Under the pieces are notes generated by a model. That model was not told where the DNA came from. It did not search any database and worked only from the letters and a program-made list of their open reading frames with translations. Both the position numbers and the translations under genes were made by a program. Shown here piece by piece: positions 24,861 to 34,231 of a DNA stretch of 64,000 nucleotides (within the stretch, counting starts at the first letter, position 1; each line of letters opens with the position of its first letter). The stretch is from Gordonia insulae (GTDB lineage: Bacteria; Actinomycetota; Actinomycetes; Mycobacteriales; Mycobacteriaceae), in assembly GCF_003855095.1 (NCBI RefSeq), contig NZ_CP033972.1:2170001-2234000 (forward strand), given 5' to 3'.

Positions 24861-26057
24861 TCAGAGGACGATTGCCGGGTCGCGGACGTCGACGCGGGGG
24901 AAGTTCAGCATCCGCCGCGCGTTCTCCTCGACAATCAGCGAACACTCGTCGTCCGGGACATCTCGAAGCACCTCGGCAGCCCGCTTACGCGAGTTGGGCC
25001 AGTTCGAGTCGGAATGCGGGAAGTCGATCTCCAATGTGAGGCGATCGATGCCGATCTCGTGGCGGTTCTTGAGACCGTGCTCGTCGTCGATGAAGCAGCC
25101 CCAGAAGTGTTTGCGGAACAGATCCGAGGGGCGCGCGTCGAAGTCGATGTTCTGGTAGTAGCGGTGCCGATCCCAGACGAAGTCAGCGCGCTCGAGGATA
25201 TACGGAATCCAGCCGACGCCGCCTTCGGCGAGCGAGATCTGCAGATCCGGAAACTGTTGCAGCTTTCCGGAGAAGAGCCAGTCAACAGTGGTCCACATCA
25301 GATTGGATGAGAACAACGTGATGGCAACCGCGAACGGAGCATCCGGCATCGCCATCTGCCCGGCCACGGGAGCCATCGACGAGAAGGAGAATCCGGGGAC
25401 GAACGACCCGGAGCCGAAATGTTGCGACACCACGACACCGGATTCGCTGAGTACCGCCCACAGCGGATCCCAATGATCAGAGTGCAACGACGGCAGGCCC
25501 ATCGGGATGGGATTGTCCGGGAAAGAGACCGTGCGTGAGCCCTTGGCGATCGTCCGCTTGGCTTCGGCAACCGTCGCCTCGATATCCCACACCGGCAGGA
25601 TCGACATCGGCACATAGCGATCGGGCGCGGTCGCGCACCATTCATCGATGTAGAAGTCGTTCCACGCCTTCACACACAGCAACGCCAGCTCTTTGTCCTG
25701 CGCGCGCACAAACGTCCCACCACCGAATCCCGGGAACGATGGGAAACACAGGGCGGCCTGCACACCGTCGAGGTCCATGTCCTTGACCCTGGCGTTGGGC
25801 TCGTAGCACCCGGGAATCATGTCCTCGTAGCGAACCGGATCCATGCCCCATTCCTCTTTGGGTTTCCCGGCAACGGCGTTGAGACCGATGGTGGGGAACA
25901 CGGCACCGTCATAGGACCAGAGATGCTTGTCGTCGACTTCGATGATCCGCGGCCCCTGCTCCCGATACTTGGCCGGCAGACGGTCCTGCCACACCTTCGG
26001 GTGTTCGACCAGATGGTCGTCGACCGAGACGATCTGGTGGTGATCTTGGAGTGGCAT
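24861..26057 (-). CDS. Metal-dependent amidohydrolase family 2 (TIM-barrel hydrolase/decarboxylase)
   Basis: 398 residues. The N-terminal SVDDHLVEHP replaces the canonical HxH with a DxH-type metal site; GVVVSQHFGSG carries the strand His and EIDFPHSDSNWPN the terminal Asp. The family includes decarboxylases and ring or amide hydrolases acting on aromatic and alicyclic acids. AGGAGG precedes the ATG at 26057 by four to five bases; a longer in-frame form to 26117 lacks such a site. First gene of a three-gene unit. Confidence 0.87.
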   Translation of the reverse strand: MPLQDHHQIVSVDDHLVEHPKVWQDRLPAKYREQGPRIIEVDDKHLWSYDGAVFPTIGLNAVAGKPKEEWGMDPVRYEDMIPGCYEPNARVKDMDLDGVQAALCFPSFPGFGGGTFVRAQDKELALLCVKAWNDFYIDEWCATAPDRYVPMSILPVWDIEATVAEAKRTIAKGSRTVSFPDNPIPMGLPSLHSDHWDPLWAVLSESGVVVSQHFGSGSFVPGFSFSSMAPVAGQMAMPDAPFAVAITLFSSNLMWTTVDWLFSGKLQQFPDLQISLAEGGVGWIPYILERADFVWDRHRYYQNIDFDARPSDLFRKHFWGCFIDDEHGLKNRHEIGIDRLTLEIDFPHSDSNWPNSRKRAAEVLRDVPDDECSLIVEENARRMLNFPRVDVRDPAIVL

Positions 26058-26402
26058 AGGGCCTCCTGCTCGTGAAAGTTCGTAAACGTCCGACGCACGG
26101 CTCACGCTGGTCCGCAAATCTCGGCGCGCAAGCGCCCGAGGTGGGAACCACCTACTGAGGCCGGTCCGGTTTCTGACACTGCGTCCAGATTAGGATAGAC
26201 GTGATCTAGGCAACAATCCAGCACTACCGGGAAACAAGTCACCCCTTCCGGAGTCAACTTGGCCAGCAACGAGGAGCGACACGCATTGATCTGCATCATG
26301 GATTACTGCACGGTCGCGACGAACGAGGTCCATTCGACCAGAACTCAAGTGACTATTCTCCGTCACTTCTGACAGCAGTGAACGCTCCGCGCGCGTCCGT
26401 GA
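26058..26402. other. 345-base intergenic region with two short inverted repeats
   Basis: No convincing gene. It holds the amidohydrolase promoter. AGGTGGGAACCACCT (26139-26153) is a palindrome with a three-base centre about 80 bases upstream of the amidohydrolase start. AAGTGAC and GTCACTT (26347-26368) are exact seven-base inverted repeats eight bases apart, 35 bases downstream of the oxidoreductase stop, and could be its terminator. Confidence 0.5.
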
Positions 26403-27485
26403 TCAGAGACGGACGTCGACCCACCCCTCGCCCGTCGCCGAGCGATGCGCGGCGTCGATCACCGCCAGCGACAGGAGGCCGTCTGCGAATGTCGGCGCCG
26501 CACTTGGCGCGCCGTCGAACGCGGGCAACCAATCGTGCAGCATCAGCGCCAGTGCACGAGCAGCATGGCCGGCCAGGCCGCTCGGCAACACATCGGGGTT
26601 GGCCGGCTCGCGTTCGTCAACCGAGAGTGGCGCCAATCCGTCGTCGCCGGCGAGGCCGGCGCGATATCGGGCCGACCGTAGGCCTCCGTCTCCGATGATC
26701 GTCCCGTCAGAGCCGAACAACTCGAGTCGATAGTGGTCTGTGTGGGCACCCATCACCGAGACGCTGAGGATGGCGATCACACCGCACTCCATCCGCATCA
26801 GCAACGCGGCGGTGTCGTCGGCAGTGACCGCGAGGCGCCCACCGTCGGGCAGGTCGCGGACAGGCTCACTGGTGCGCACTTCGGCGCACACAGACTGCGG
26901 GCGGCCGAACGCGCTGCACAGAAAGTCGATGTCGTGCACCAGCATCCCGGCCAAGTAGCCACCGCCCTGATCCCGGTCGTACATCCACGCCGCCTGCGGC
27001 GGATGGTCCGGATGCCAGTAACTGGCGCTACGGCTGACACGCGCAAGGTAGGGCTTCCCCAGAAAGCCTGAGTGCACCTTGGCGGCGACCGCCAACCAGT
27101 CTGCATTCCAACGATTTTCGAAACCGCACGCGGTGGGCAACCCAGTCTGGGCGGCGGCGCGGACAAGATCCCGAGCCGAGTCGAGATCACCGGCCAGAGG
27201 CTTTTCACACAACACCGGCTTGCCCGCGTCCAGCGCGGCGAGCGCCATATCGTGGTGCAACGCCGTGGGGGTGGCGACCGAGATGACGTCGAGATCGTCA
27301 CGGGCGACGAATGCCCGCCAGTCGGTGGAGGTGCTATCGATGTCGAGGCGCGCCGCGACACGTTCCAGTCGCTGAGGTGTGCGTGCACACAGCGCAACGG
27401 GCTCGAACCCCTGCGCCGCCCGGAACCCGGGTACCTGTACGTGGGCACCCCATCCCACACCGATGATGCCGACCCTCAACGCCAT
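26403..27485 (-). CDS. Gfo/Idh/MocA-family NAD(P)-dependent oxidoreductase
   Basis: 360 residues. N-terminal Rossmann fold with VGIIGVGWGAHV (5-16) and the diagnostic CEKPLAGD motif (EKP at 94-96), then the C-terminal alpha/beta domain with GGYLAGMLVHDIDFL, where the His/Asp pair is typical of the active site. Members oxidise or reduce sugars, inositols, dihydrodiols or related alcohols. GAGGAG lies before the ATG. Single gene, divergent from the tandem hot-dog gene. Confidence 0.88.
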   Translation of the reverse strand: MALRVGIIGVGWGAHVQVPGFRAAQGFEPVALCARTPQRLERVAARLDIDSTSTDWRAFVARDDLDVISVATPTALHHDMALAALDAGKPVLCEKPLAGDLDSARDLVRAAAQTGLPTACGFENRWNADWLAVAAKVHSGFLGKPYLARVSRSASYWHPDHPPQAAWMYDRDQGGGYLAGMLVHDIDFLCSAFGRPQSVCAEVRTSEPVRDLPDGGRLAVTADDTAALLMRMECGVIAILSVSVMGAHTDHYRLELFGSDGTIIGDGGLRSARYRAGLAGDDGLAPLSVDEREPANPDVLPSGLAGHAARALALMLHDWLPAFDGAPSAAPTFADGLLSLAVIDAAHRSATGEGWVDVRL

Positions 27486-27597
27486 GCGCTCTCCTCAGTC
27501 CAGTGATGCATACGTCTTGTGACACTGATGTTAGATTTTGCGTGGTCCGCTGTCGATGACGCAGCTCATTCGCCTTTCTCGTGATACACCTTGTCAA

Positions 27598-28422
27598 ATG
27601 AGCAAGGCAGAACAGCGGGTCGACGACCACGATCTGGAGACACCCGACAACATTCAGGTCCGATTCGGGATCTCGTACGACGAGGACGACCCGAACGCGG
27701 CCAGTGCCGTGATGTCCATGCCGATGGAGCGGTACCGCAATCCGATCACCGGCGCGCCGACCGTGGGCCCGCTGGCCATACTCGTCGACGCTGCCGCGGG
27801 AATCGTGAACCATCATCGCCGTGGACCACATCAGTGGACGGTCTCCAGTGAACTGTCGCTCGAACTCAACCTCTCCGCAGTCGAGGATCTCGACGGCCTG
27901 GTGTCTGCGAGCGCGCACGTCCTGGGTTCGACGGGCTCCACCTCGCTGGGCATCTGCACTTTGACCCATCGCGGAACCGTGATCGGCGGGGGTACGGTGC
28001 GCTCTTTCTTCATCGACGCAGGTGACACCCTGTCTCCGCGGCCACAGGAAACCCTGGAGCGGACCGCCGCGACGACGATCGCCGACCTCATGGCGGTAAG
28101 CCCGCGATCAGCGGATGGCGGTCAAGTCCTGGTACAGAAGTCCGACCCCTGCCTGAACAATGACATCGGCATCGTGCACGGCGGTGTGGCGTCAGCCGGC
28201 CTCGAACTCGCTGCGTCTGCAGCGATCAACCACGGCCATATGGGTGAGCTGCAGACCGCCTCGCTGCGGGTGAACTTCCTCCGCCCCTTCATGGCAGGAG
28301 AGAATTCCCGATACGAGGGCACGGCGATCCGGGTGGGACGCAGCACCGCTGTGGGCGACGCGCGCGCAATCGGCGACGACGGAAAGGTCGCACTCGTCGC
28401 TCGAGTCACCGCATATCGCTGA
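27598..28422 (+). CDS. Tandem hot-dog (PaaI-type) thioesterase-like protein
   Basis: 274 residues from the ATG at 27598. Two hot-dog repeats are visible: one around NPITGAPTVGPLAILVDAAAGIV and WTVSSELSLELN, the other around NNDIGIVHGGVASAGLELAAS and TASLRVNFLRPF. The second repeat has the HGG element used by PaaI-type acyl-CoA thioesterases; the first lacks it and may be structural. No ribosome site is seen ahead of the ATG; in-frame alternatives at 27538 (TTG) and 27556 (ATG) are possible. Confidence 0.75.
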   Translation: MSKAEQRVDDHDLETPDNIQVRFGISYDEDDPNAASAVMSMPMERYRNPITGAPTVGPLAILVDAAAGIVNHHRRGPHQWTVSSELSLELNLSAVEDLDGLVSASAHVLGSTGSTSLGICTLTHRGTVIGGGTVRSFFIDAGDTLSPRPQETLERTAATTIADLMAVSPRSADGGQVLVQKSDPCLNNDIGIVHGGVASAGLELAASAAINHGHMGELQTASLRVNFLRPFMAGENSRYEGTAIRVGRSTAVGDARAIGDDGKVALVARVTAYR

Positions 28423-28639
28423 CGCCCCGGGCGCCAGTTGACATGGAGTACAGATCACCGCCTAGCAGCTTCGATGATGTGGCGAGACGGGACGTTTCCA
28501 CCGGTCACAGATGATCTGACACCAGTCTTCCCAGGAGCAATGAATCTGGCCAAAGCTGCAGTTGAGCATCAAAATCGGCCCTGCGGGCGCACCGGCGCGA
28601 AAGCGCATGGGCTTGCCATCGGACCTCGGCTGTAGTTAT

Positions 28640-28655
28640 CTGACATAATCGTCAA
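28640..28655. promoter_or_regulatory. Operator-like palindrome, regulon II copy 1
   Basis: CTGACATAATCGTCAA, one mismatch from TTGAC-N6-GTCAA, followed by CTA as in copies 3 and 4. It lies 36 bases before the SDR start at 28691, so it would control the three-gene operon 28691-31686. Confidence 0.5.
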
Positions 28656-28690
28656 CTAATTATCACCGAACATGATTCTGGAGGACCACG

Positions 28691-29467
28691 ATGGTCGCGG
28701 CATTCGAGGAAGCATCGGCAATAGTCAGCGGCGGCGCGGGAGGACTCGGCGAAGCCGCGGTGCGCCGACTCCACGCTGAGGGGATGGCCGTGGTCATCGC
28801 CGACCTCGCCGAGGAGAAGGGCGAGCAGCTCGCGAAGGAACTCGGGGAGCGAGCAGCGTTCGTCAAGACCGACGTCACCAGCGAAGCGAGCGTTCTCAGC
28901 GCCGTCGAGAAGGCGAACGAACTCGGGCAGCTGCGCTACGGCGTCGTCGCACACGGCGGTTTCGGGGTGGCCCAACGAATGGTGCAGCGCGACGGCTCAC
29001 CCGCTGACCTCAGTGGGTTCACCAAGACGATCGATCTTTACCTCACCGGCACATACAATGTGGCCCGATTGGTGGCCGCGTCTGTCGCCACAGCACCCGA
29101 GCTTGCTTCCGGCGGGCGCGGAGCCCTGGTACTCACGGCGTCGATCGCAGGGTACGAAGGGCAGATCGGTCAGACGTCCTATGCGGCCGCGAAGGCGGGC
29201 GTGATCGGCCTGACCCTCGCCGCCGCGCGAGATCTGAGTTCGGTCGGGATCCGGGTCAACACCATTGCGCCCGGCACGATGAAGACTCCCATCATGGAGT
29301 CCGTCGGAGAAGAGGCCATTGCGAAGTTCTCCGCCAATGTGCCTTACCCGAAGCGGCTCGGCACACCCGAGGAGTTCGCCGATGCCGCGACGTTCCTCTT
29401 GACCAACGGGTACGTCAATGGCGAGGTACTGCGGCTCGACGGCGCTCAGAGGTTCCAACCCAAGTAG
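28691..29467 (+). CDS. Short-chain dehydrogenase, HSD10-like
   Basis: 258 residues. Nucleotide loop SGGAGGLGEA (13-22), Ser151 and the YAAAK pair Tyr164/Lys168, with the ASIAGYEGQIGQTSYAA region seen in 3-hydroxyacyl-CoA dehydrogenase type II. The usual NAG motif reads AHGG. It closely parallels the SDR at 9899-10660 and probably does the same chemistry in the second regulon. First gene of an operon with an isochorismatase-like protein and a ligase. Confidence 0.88.
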   Translation: MVAAFEEASAIVSGGAGGLGEAAVRRLHAEGMAVVIADLAEEKGEQLAKELGERAAFVKTDVTSEASVLSAVEKANELGQLRYGVVAHGGFGVAQRMVQRDGSPADLSGFTKTIDLYLTGTYNVARLVAASVATAPELASGGRGALVLTASIAGYEGQIGQTSYAAAKAGVIGLTLAAARDLSSVGIRVNTIAPGTMKTPIMESVGEEAIAKFSANVPYPKRLGTPEEFADAATFLLTNGYVNGEVLRLDGAQRFQPK

Positions 29468-29475
29468 CGCGCGAC

Positions 29476-30081
29476 ATGACAAATGGCGATGATTCATCGG
29501 CCGCGACGGCCGTACTGTGTGTGGAGTGCCAGAACGGCGTGCTCGGACCCGACGCCGTGTTACCGGCACTCGGCGCCGACTCGACGATCTTGGTCGACAC
29601 GCTCGCGCGTCTGCTCTGCACTGCGCGATCCAGTGGCATCCAGGTGATCCACGCGACGCACGAAGGCAACGTCGGCGCTCGAATACCCGGGACCGCACGC
29701 CTGTGGCGATCCCTGGGTCCCGCCACTGCCCACTGGGAGCATGGGACCCCCGAAACGCAGGTGGTGTCGGCGTTGTTCGACACGGTCGATCTCGTGGTCC
29801 CGCGCCATCACGGACTCTTTCCGACACTGGACACCGAACTGATCCCGGTGCTGCGTGGACACGGGATCGCGACGGTGGTTCTCGTCGGCGTATCCCTCAA
29901 CGTCGCACTACCTTTCACTGCTGGGCACCTGTCGCAGTCAGGGTTCCGGGTGGTGGTGCCACGCGACGCGGTCGCCGGCACGCCACCTGAATACGCCGAG
30001 ATGGCGCTGCGGCATTCGATCGCGATGGTTGCCGATCTGACCACAACCGACAAGCTGATCACCCGCTGGTCGTCTCGCTGA
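29476..30081 (+). CDS. Isochorismatase/cysteine-hydrolase-fold protein lacking the Asp-Lys-Cys triad
   Basis: 201 residues of the isochorismatase-like alpha/beta fold. The first catalytic position reads VECQN (Glu17 instead of Asp), the Lys position lies in VPRHHGLF with no Lys, and the Cys position reads GVSLNVALP (Ala144). Such a divergent subfamily may have another activity or a binding role. It starts eight bases after the SDR stop and precedes the ligase, so it belongs to that pathway. Confidence 0.75.
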   Translation: MTNGDDSSAATAVLCVECQNGVLGPDAVLPALGADSTILVDTLARLLCTARSSGIQVIHATHEGNVGARIPGTARLWRSLGPATAHWEHGTPETQVVSALFDTVDLVVPRHHGLFPTLDTELIPVLRGHGIATVVLVGVSLNVALPFTAGHLSQSGFRVVVPRDAVAGTPPEYAEMALRHSIAMVADLTTTDKLITRWSSR

Positions 30082-30129
30082 TTGCCCCCCCCGGACCACC
30101 AGCGATCACCTGGCACCAGGAGCACCGAA

Positions 30130-31686
30130 ATGACTCTCGACGTCTGTCTGGCAGACCTCGTCTCGGACAACGCCAGACGGTTCGGCGACCAACCCGCGTA
30201 CCTGGCCGACGGTCAGGTAAGGACGCACCGAGAACTCTATGAACGCGCCAACCGATTGACTGCGGCACTCGAGGCGCGGGGCCTCTGCCGCCAGGACCGG
30301 GTCGCCGTGTTCGGCCGCAATTCGATCCAGTTCGGCGAGGTCCTGGCCATGGGGCAGCTCAGCGGCATAGTGGTGGCCACGGTCAACTTCCGGCTTGCAC
30401 CCGCCGAGGTCGTCGCTATCCTCGCGGACGCAGCGCCACGCGTGTTGTTCGTCGACGCGGACTGCTATGCATCGGTGGCGGAGTTGCTGCCAACCCTCGG
30501 CTGCATCGAGGTCATCGTCGCGCTCGATCCGCTGGCGGGTACGACACCTGACGACTGCGAGGACTACGAGGACTTCCTGGCGTCCGCCGACGGCCGTTCG
30601 CGAACCCTTTGTGCGCGACCCGACGACATCGCCTGCCTGATCTACACGAGCGGCACGACAGGAAAACCCAAGGGCTGCATGCTTGGACAGCGCGGGTTGC
30701 ATCGTGTTGCGTTCACGACGAACAACGAGATGAGGACGGGCTCGTCCGATCGCGTGCTGTTGGTGATGCCGATGTTCCACATCGGCGCCATGGCGATCGG
30801 GCTCGCCCTCCACGCGCGCGGCGGCTGCTGTGTGCTGCGCAGACAGTTCGAACCCGCTGACGCACTCCACGTCATCGCATCCGATGACATCACCGCCCTG
30901 CATCTCGCGCCGACGATGCTCCAGGCACTTCTGGAGGAAGCCGACAGCAGGACCGATCACCGCCTGACCGGGGTGCGCGTCGTGGTCTACTCCGCCGCGC
31001 CGATCACGAGTTCGACACTCGCCGCGGCCATGACGGCGATGCCTGACGCCGGTTTCACCAACATGTACGGCCAGACAGAGGTCATCACATCGGGACTACC
31101 GTTCGAGTTCCACACCAGGGACAACGGCGAACGGTCGGTCCGCCGACTGTCGTCGGTCGGCATACCCTTCCCGGGCAACAGGGTACGCATCGTCGACGAC
31201 GACGGAGAAGACTTGCCGACCGGGACCGCCGGCGAGATCATCGTCCGCAGCGAGACCATGTTCCTCGGATACTGGAACAACTCGATCACCACCGCGGAGA
31301 CGATCCGAGACGGCTGGTGTCATACGGGCGACATCGGGATCGTCGACCACGACGGTCTGCTGCACCTCGTCGACCGAAAGAAGGACGTCATCATCTCCGG
31401 CGGAGAAAACATCTACTCACTCGAGGTCGAGGATGCGATCAGCGCACATCCGGATGTGGCCGAGTGCGCCGTCGTCGGAGTTCAGGACAAGCGGTGGGGC
31501 GAAGCGGTTACGGCCGTGGTGGTCCTGCGATCGAACGCTCGGCTCACCCTCGAAGGACTGAGAGAATACCTTGCGCCGACCCTGGCCCGCTACAAATTGC
31601 CCAGGTCTCTCCGCTCCGTCGGTGAACTGCCCAAGCTTCCCACCGGAAAGCTGGACAAGAAGGCGCTGCGCGCGACTCTGACGTGA
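30130..31686 (+). CDS. Acyl-CoA synthetase (AMP-forming)
   Basis: 518 residues. Phosphate loop IYTSGTTGKPKGCM, hinge segment DRKKDVIISGGENIYS and terminal LPTGKLDKKALR with the adenylation Lys: a complete ligase. The ATG at 30130 has AGGAG eight bases upstream. Last gene of the SDR operon. It resembles long- or medium-chain FadD and cyclohexane- or benzoate-type ligases; specificity cannot be read from sequence. Confidence 0.9.
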   Translation: MTLDVCLADLVSDNARRFGDQPAYLADGQVRTHRELYERANRLTAALEARGLCRQDRVAVFGRNSIQFGEVLAMGQLSGIVVATVNFRLAPAEVVAILADAAPRVLFVDADCYASVAELLPTLGCIEVIVALDPLAGTTPDDCEDYEDFLASADGRSRTLCARPDDIACLIYTSGTTGKPKGCMLGQRGLHRVAFTTNNEMRTGSSDRVLLVMPMFHIGAMAIGLALHARGGCCVLRRQFEPADALHVIASDDITALHLAPTMLQALLEEADSRTDHRLTGVRVVVYSAAPITSSTLAAAMTAMPDAGFTNMYGQTEVITSGLPFEFHTRDNGERSVRRLSSVGIPFPGNRVRIVDDDGEDLPTGTAGEIIVRSETMFLGYWNNSITTAETIRDGWCHTGDIGIVDHDGLLHLVDRKKDVIISGGENIYSLEVEDAISAHPDVAECAVVGVQDKRWGEAVTAVVVLRSNARLTLEGLREYLAPTLARYKLPRSLRSVGELPKLPTGKLDKKALRATLT

Positions 31687-31758
31687 GCAGCGCGCATTCT
31701 GACGCAGCGCCCGAGTCCGCTGATCCGTATCCTCTCGACAAGTGCGAAATGATCTCCT

Positions 31759-31788
31759 GCGCCGGTAACCATCTCGGCGCACCGGCGC
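31759..31788. terminator. Hairpin between convergent ligase and ACAD genes
   Basis: GCGCCGGT (31759-31766) and ACCGGCGC (31781-31788) are exact inverted repeats around a 14-base loop, between the ligase stop and the convergent ACAD stop. Probable bidirectional terminator. Confidence 0.5.
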
Positions 31789-31793
31789 CATGC

Positions 31794-32873
31794 TCAGCGG
31801 GCAGCGAGCAACTCGGCCAGACGTTCCCGATGGTCCGCAGCGTCACCGAAGGTCACGGCCAGGGTGCGCGCCCGCCGGAGGAGCAGATGTGCGGGATGCT
31901 CCCACGTGTAGCCGGTGCCTCCGAGGATCTGGATCAGCAGTTCGGTTGCCAGAGGGCACTGTTCAGACGTCCATGCCTTGGCGATCGCGGCGGTGACGGC
32001 GAGCTCGTCCGGCCTGTCGTCGGCGGACGCTGCTGCGGCTGCGGTCGCGGCCCGTGAGCTCTCGACAATGGTGAGCATGTCCGCGCACAGGTGCTTGACG
32101 GCCTGGAAAGAACCGATCGGCCTCCCGAACTGCACTCGGGTTTGCGCGTACTCGACTGCCATGGTCATGGCTCGATCAGCCAACCCGGTCAGTTCAGCCG
32201 AAGCGGCCACCGCCCCGAGGTGTCCCAGACGCGCCACCAACTCGGTCTGGTCTCCACCAAGCCGGATCGCCGGGGCGGCGTCGAACCGCACGCGAGCGAT
32301 GGTGCGGGTCAGGTCGATTCCCTCATACGGCTCGATCGTGACCTGGTCGGCGTCCACCAGGAGAAGTGCGGTCTCCCCGTCCAGCGCGACGCTCACCACA
32401 AACGACCCCGCCAGCGTCGCATCGAGCACAAGCTCCTTGGCGCCGTTGAGCTGCCAACAGGTATCGACGCGCGTGGCCGTCACCGGCATGTCCGGGTCAT
32501 CGTCGAGACACAGCGTCGCGATCAGCGAACCCGACGCCAGCCGGGACAAGAACGCTGCGCCCTCACCTGATTCCTTGATCGCGATGGTCGCCAGCACGGA
32601 GCTACTCAGGAACGGCTGGGCGAACAAGACCCGTGCGGTCTCCTCGAGAACGACGGCGGCCTCGGTCACGCCGAGGTCTTGTCCGCCCTCCGACGCGGGT
32701 ACGACCAGCCCGGGTAGACCGATCTCGCCCGACACCCGCGCCCACGTCGCGTCGTCGAGCTTGTCGCCGGCACCCACACGAGTCTCGGACGAGAGCGGCG
32801 GGTACACGGATTCGAGGAAATCGCGTACTGCCGAGCGCAGCTCGCGCCGTTCGGCCTGCGTTGTCACGGGCAT
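31794..32873 (-). CDS. Acyl-CoA dehydrogenase, catalytic-Glu subunit
   Basis: 359 residues. C-terminal GGTGYTWEHPAH gives a catalytic Glu at about 325, while the SEPxxGSD motif of the middle domain is missing. The region QFGRPIGSFQAVKHLCADM is well conserved. The ATG at 32873 follows the stop of the partner ACAD by four bases, with AAGGAG seven bases upstream inside that gene. It should assemble with the upstream gene product. Confidence 0.88.
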   Translation of the reverse strand: MPVTTQAERRELRSAVRDFLESVYPPLSSETRVGAGDKLDDATWARVSGEIGLPGLVVPASEGGQDLGVTEAAVVLEETARVLFAQPFLSSSVLATIAIKESGEGAAFLSRLASGSLIATLCLDDDPDMPVTATRVDTCWQLNGAKELVLDATLAGSFVVSVALDGETALLLVDADQVTIEPYEGIDLTRTIARVRFDAAPAIRLGGDQTELVARLGHLGAVAASAELTGLADRAMTMAVEYAQTRVQFGRPIGSFQAVKHLCADMLTIVESSRAATAAAAASADDRPDELAVTAAIAKAWTSEQCPLATELLIQILGGTGYTWEHPAHLLLRRARTLAVTFGDAADHRERLAELLAAR

Positions 32874-32877
32874 CGAC

Positions 32878-33981
32878 TCACTCCTTCGGCAAACCGAGCA
32901 CGCGCTCGGCCATGATGTTCTTGAGGACCTGCGTGGTGCCACCGGCAATGGTCAACGCGCGCCCGGTCAGATACTGCTTCACGGGATCAGGGTCGCGACC
33001 GAGAACCCCGTTGACCCCCGCCAGCGCCAGACGGGTCTCGTCCACCCGTTGACCGGTCTCACTCCACAGCAGCTTGATCACTGTTTGTTCGGCTCCCGGT
33101 TGTTCCCCCTCAGCCACCCGGGCCAGCATCTGTTCGCCCATGTTGGCCGCGACGAAAGTCTCGATGTAGCGCCGCACGAGTTCGTCGCGCAACGACGGAG
33201 CAGTTGTCGTTGCCAGGCGATCGTGCACAAGCGCGACAACGTCGCCGTGTTGTCGACGGGCGAGAGCGGCGATCGCCGAGCGCTCGTGGCCCAGCGTGGT
33301 CATGGTGACACGCCACCCTTGATTCTCCGGGCCGAGCAGGTTCTCCACCGGCACAAGAACATCGGTGAAGAACACCTCGGCGAACCCCTCCTCGCCGTTG
33401 ATCTGTCTGATCGGGCGGATGTCTATCCCGGGTGTCGACAGGTCAACCGTCAACGCCGAGATGCCCTTGTGCTTGGCCGCCTGCGGATCGGTCCGCACGA
33501 GCAACTCCATATGCGTGGCATGGGTGCCGTTCGAGGTCCAGATCTTCTGACCGTTCACCACGAAATGAGCGCCGTCGCGCACAGCCTTGGTGCGCAGCGA
33601 TGCGAGATCCGAACCGGCGTTCGGCTCGCTGAACCCCTGACACCACATCTCATCTCCGCTGAGGATCGCCGGCAGGTGGCTCTGTTGCTCCTCGTTGCCC
33701 CATGCGATGAGCGTCGGGCCGACATTGTTGATGCCGAGGACACCGGCGATGATCGGGAACCCCTCCGCGGCGAGCATCTCCTCGACCACCACCACCTCAT
33801 GCGGCTCGAGTCCCCGGCCACCGTGTTCCTCAGGCCAGGCGGGCGCCGCCCATCGACCGGTGTTCAGCGTGCGCTGCCAGTCGACACGGGCAGCCCATTC
33901 CGAGATGTCGTCCCATCGCTCCCGGAAACCTGGCACCTCCGACGCGAGGAATGCGCCGAACTCTTCTGCAACCGACATCAT
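32878..33981 (-). CDS. Acyl-CoA dehydrogenase, flavin-motif subunit
   Basis: 367 residues. WCQGFSEPNAGSDL (113-126) and NGQKIWTSNGTHA are intact, and the C-terminus ends GGTTQVLKNIMAERVLGLPKE, but the segment that should hold the catalytic Glu reads AGVNGVLGRDPD with no Glu. It is the complementary half of the downstream ACAD. AGAGGA precedes the ATG. A perfect palindrome lies 29 bases upstream. Confidence 0.9.
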   Translation of the reverse strand: MMSVAEEFGAFLASEVPGFRERWDDISEWAARVDWQRTLNTGRWAAPAWPEEHGGRGLEPHEVVVVEEMLAAEGFPIIAGVLGINNVGPTLIAWGNEEQQSHLPAILSGDEMWCQGFSEPNAGSDLASLRTKAVRDGAHFVVNGQKIWTSNGTHATHMELLVRTDPQAAKHKGISALTVDLSTPGIDIRPIRQINGEEGFAEVFFTDVLVPVENLLGPENQGWRVTMTTLGHERSAIAALARRQHGDVVALVHDRLATTTAPSLRDELVRRYIETFVAANMGEQMLARVAEGEQPGAEQTVIKLLWSETGQRVDETRLALAGVNGVLGRDPDPVKQYLTGRALTIAGGTTQVLKNIMAERVLGLPKE

Positions 33982-34009
33982 TGTTCCTCTCAGCTCGAGA
34001 TCATTGATA

Positions 34010-34024
34010 TCACCAAATTGGTGA
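34010..34024. promoter_or_regulatory. Near-perfect 15-bp palindrome between the ACAD pair and a CoA transferase
   Basis: TCACCAAATTGGTGA, symmetric on both sides of one central base, in the divergent region between the ACAD operon (minus) and the CoA-transferase operon (plus). Probable operator, distinct from the motifs of regulons I and II. Confidence 0.5.
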
Positions 34025-34231
34025 CAACACCGTTAGAACCTCGCTACGATGCTTCATGTAGAGCAGTTCCGGTGACAGAAGTCCGACGCTCGCAGAGTAT
34101 GTGAACACTCCACCAAGCCGAGTGCGAGTGGCTCGAAGACCATGCGACACCGGCGTCAGATCTTCTGTCGGCATTCCACACCGCCAACCCCGTGAACAGA
34201 TTGCTCGTCGAGACAGTAACCGAAAGGACAT

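Noticed and set aside
28438..28635. A 65-codon frame between the hot-dog and SDR genes
   Set aside because: Composition is unlike neighbouring genes and no start signal is visible; the area is more likely promoter.
31915..34104. A 729-codon plus-strand frame opposite the ACAD pair
   Set aside because: Antisense to two clear ACAD genes, composed of Ser/Arg/Pro-rich low-information sequence.
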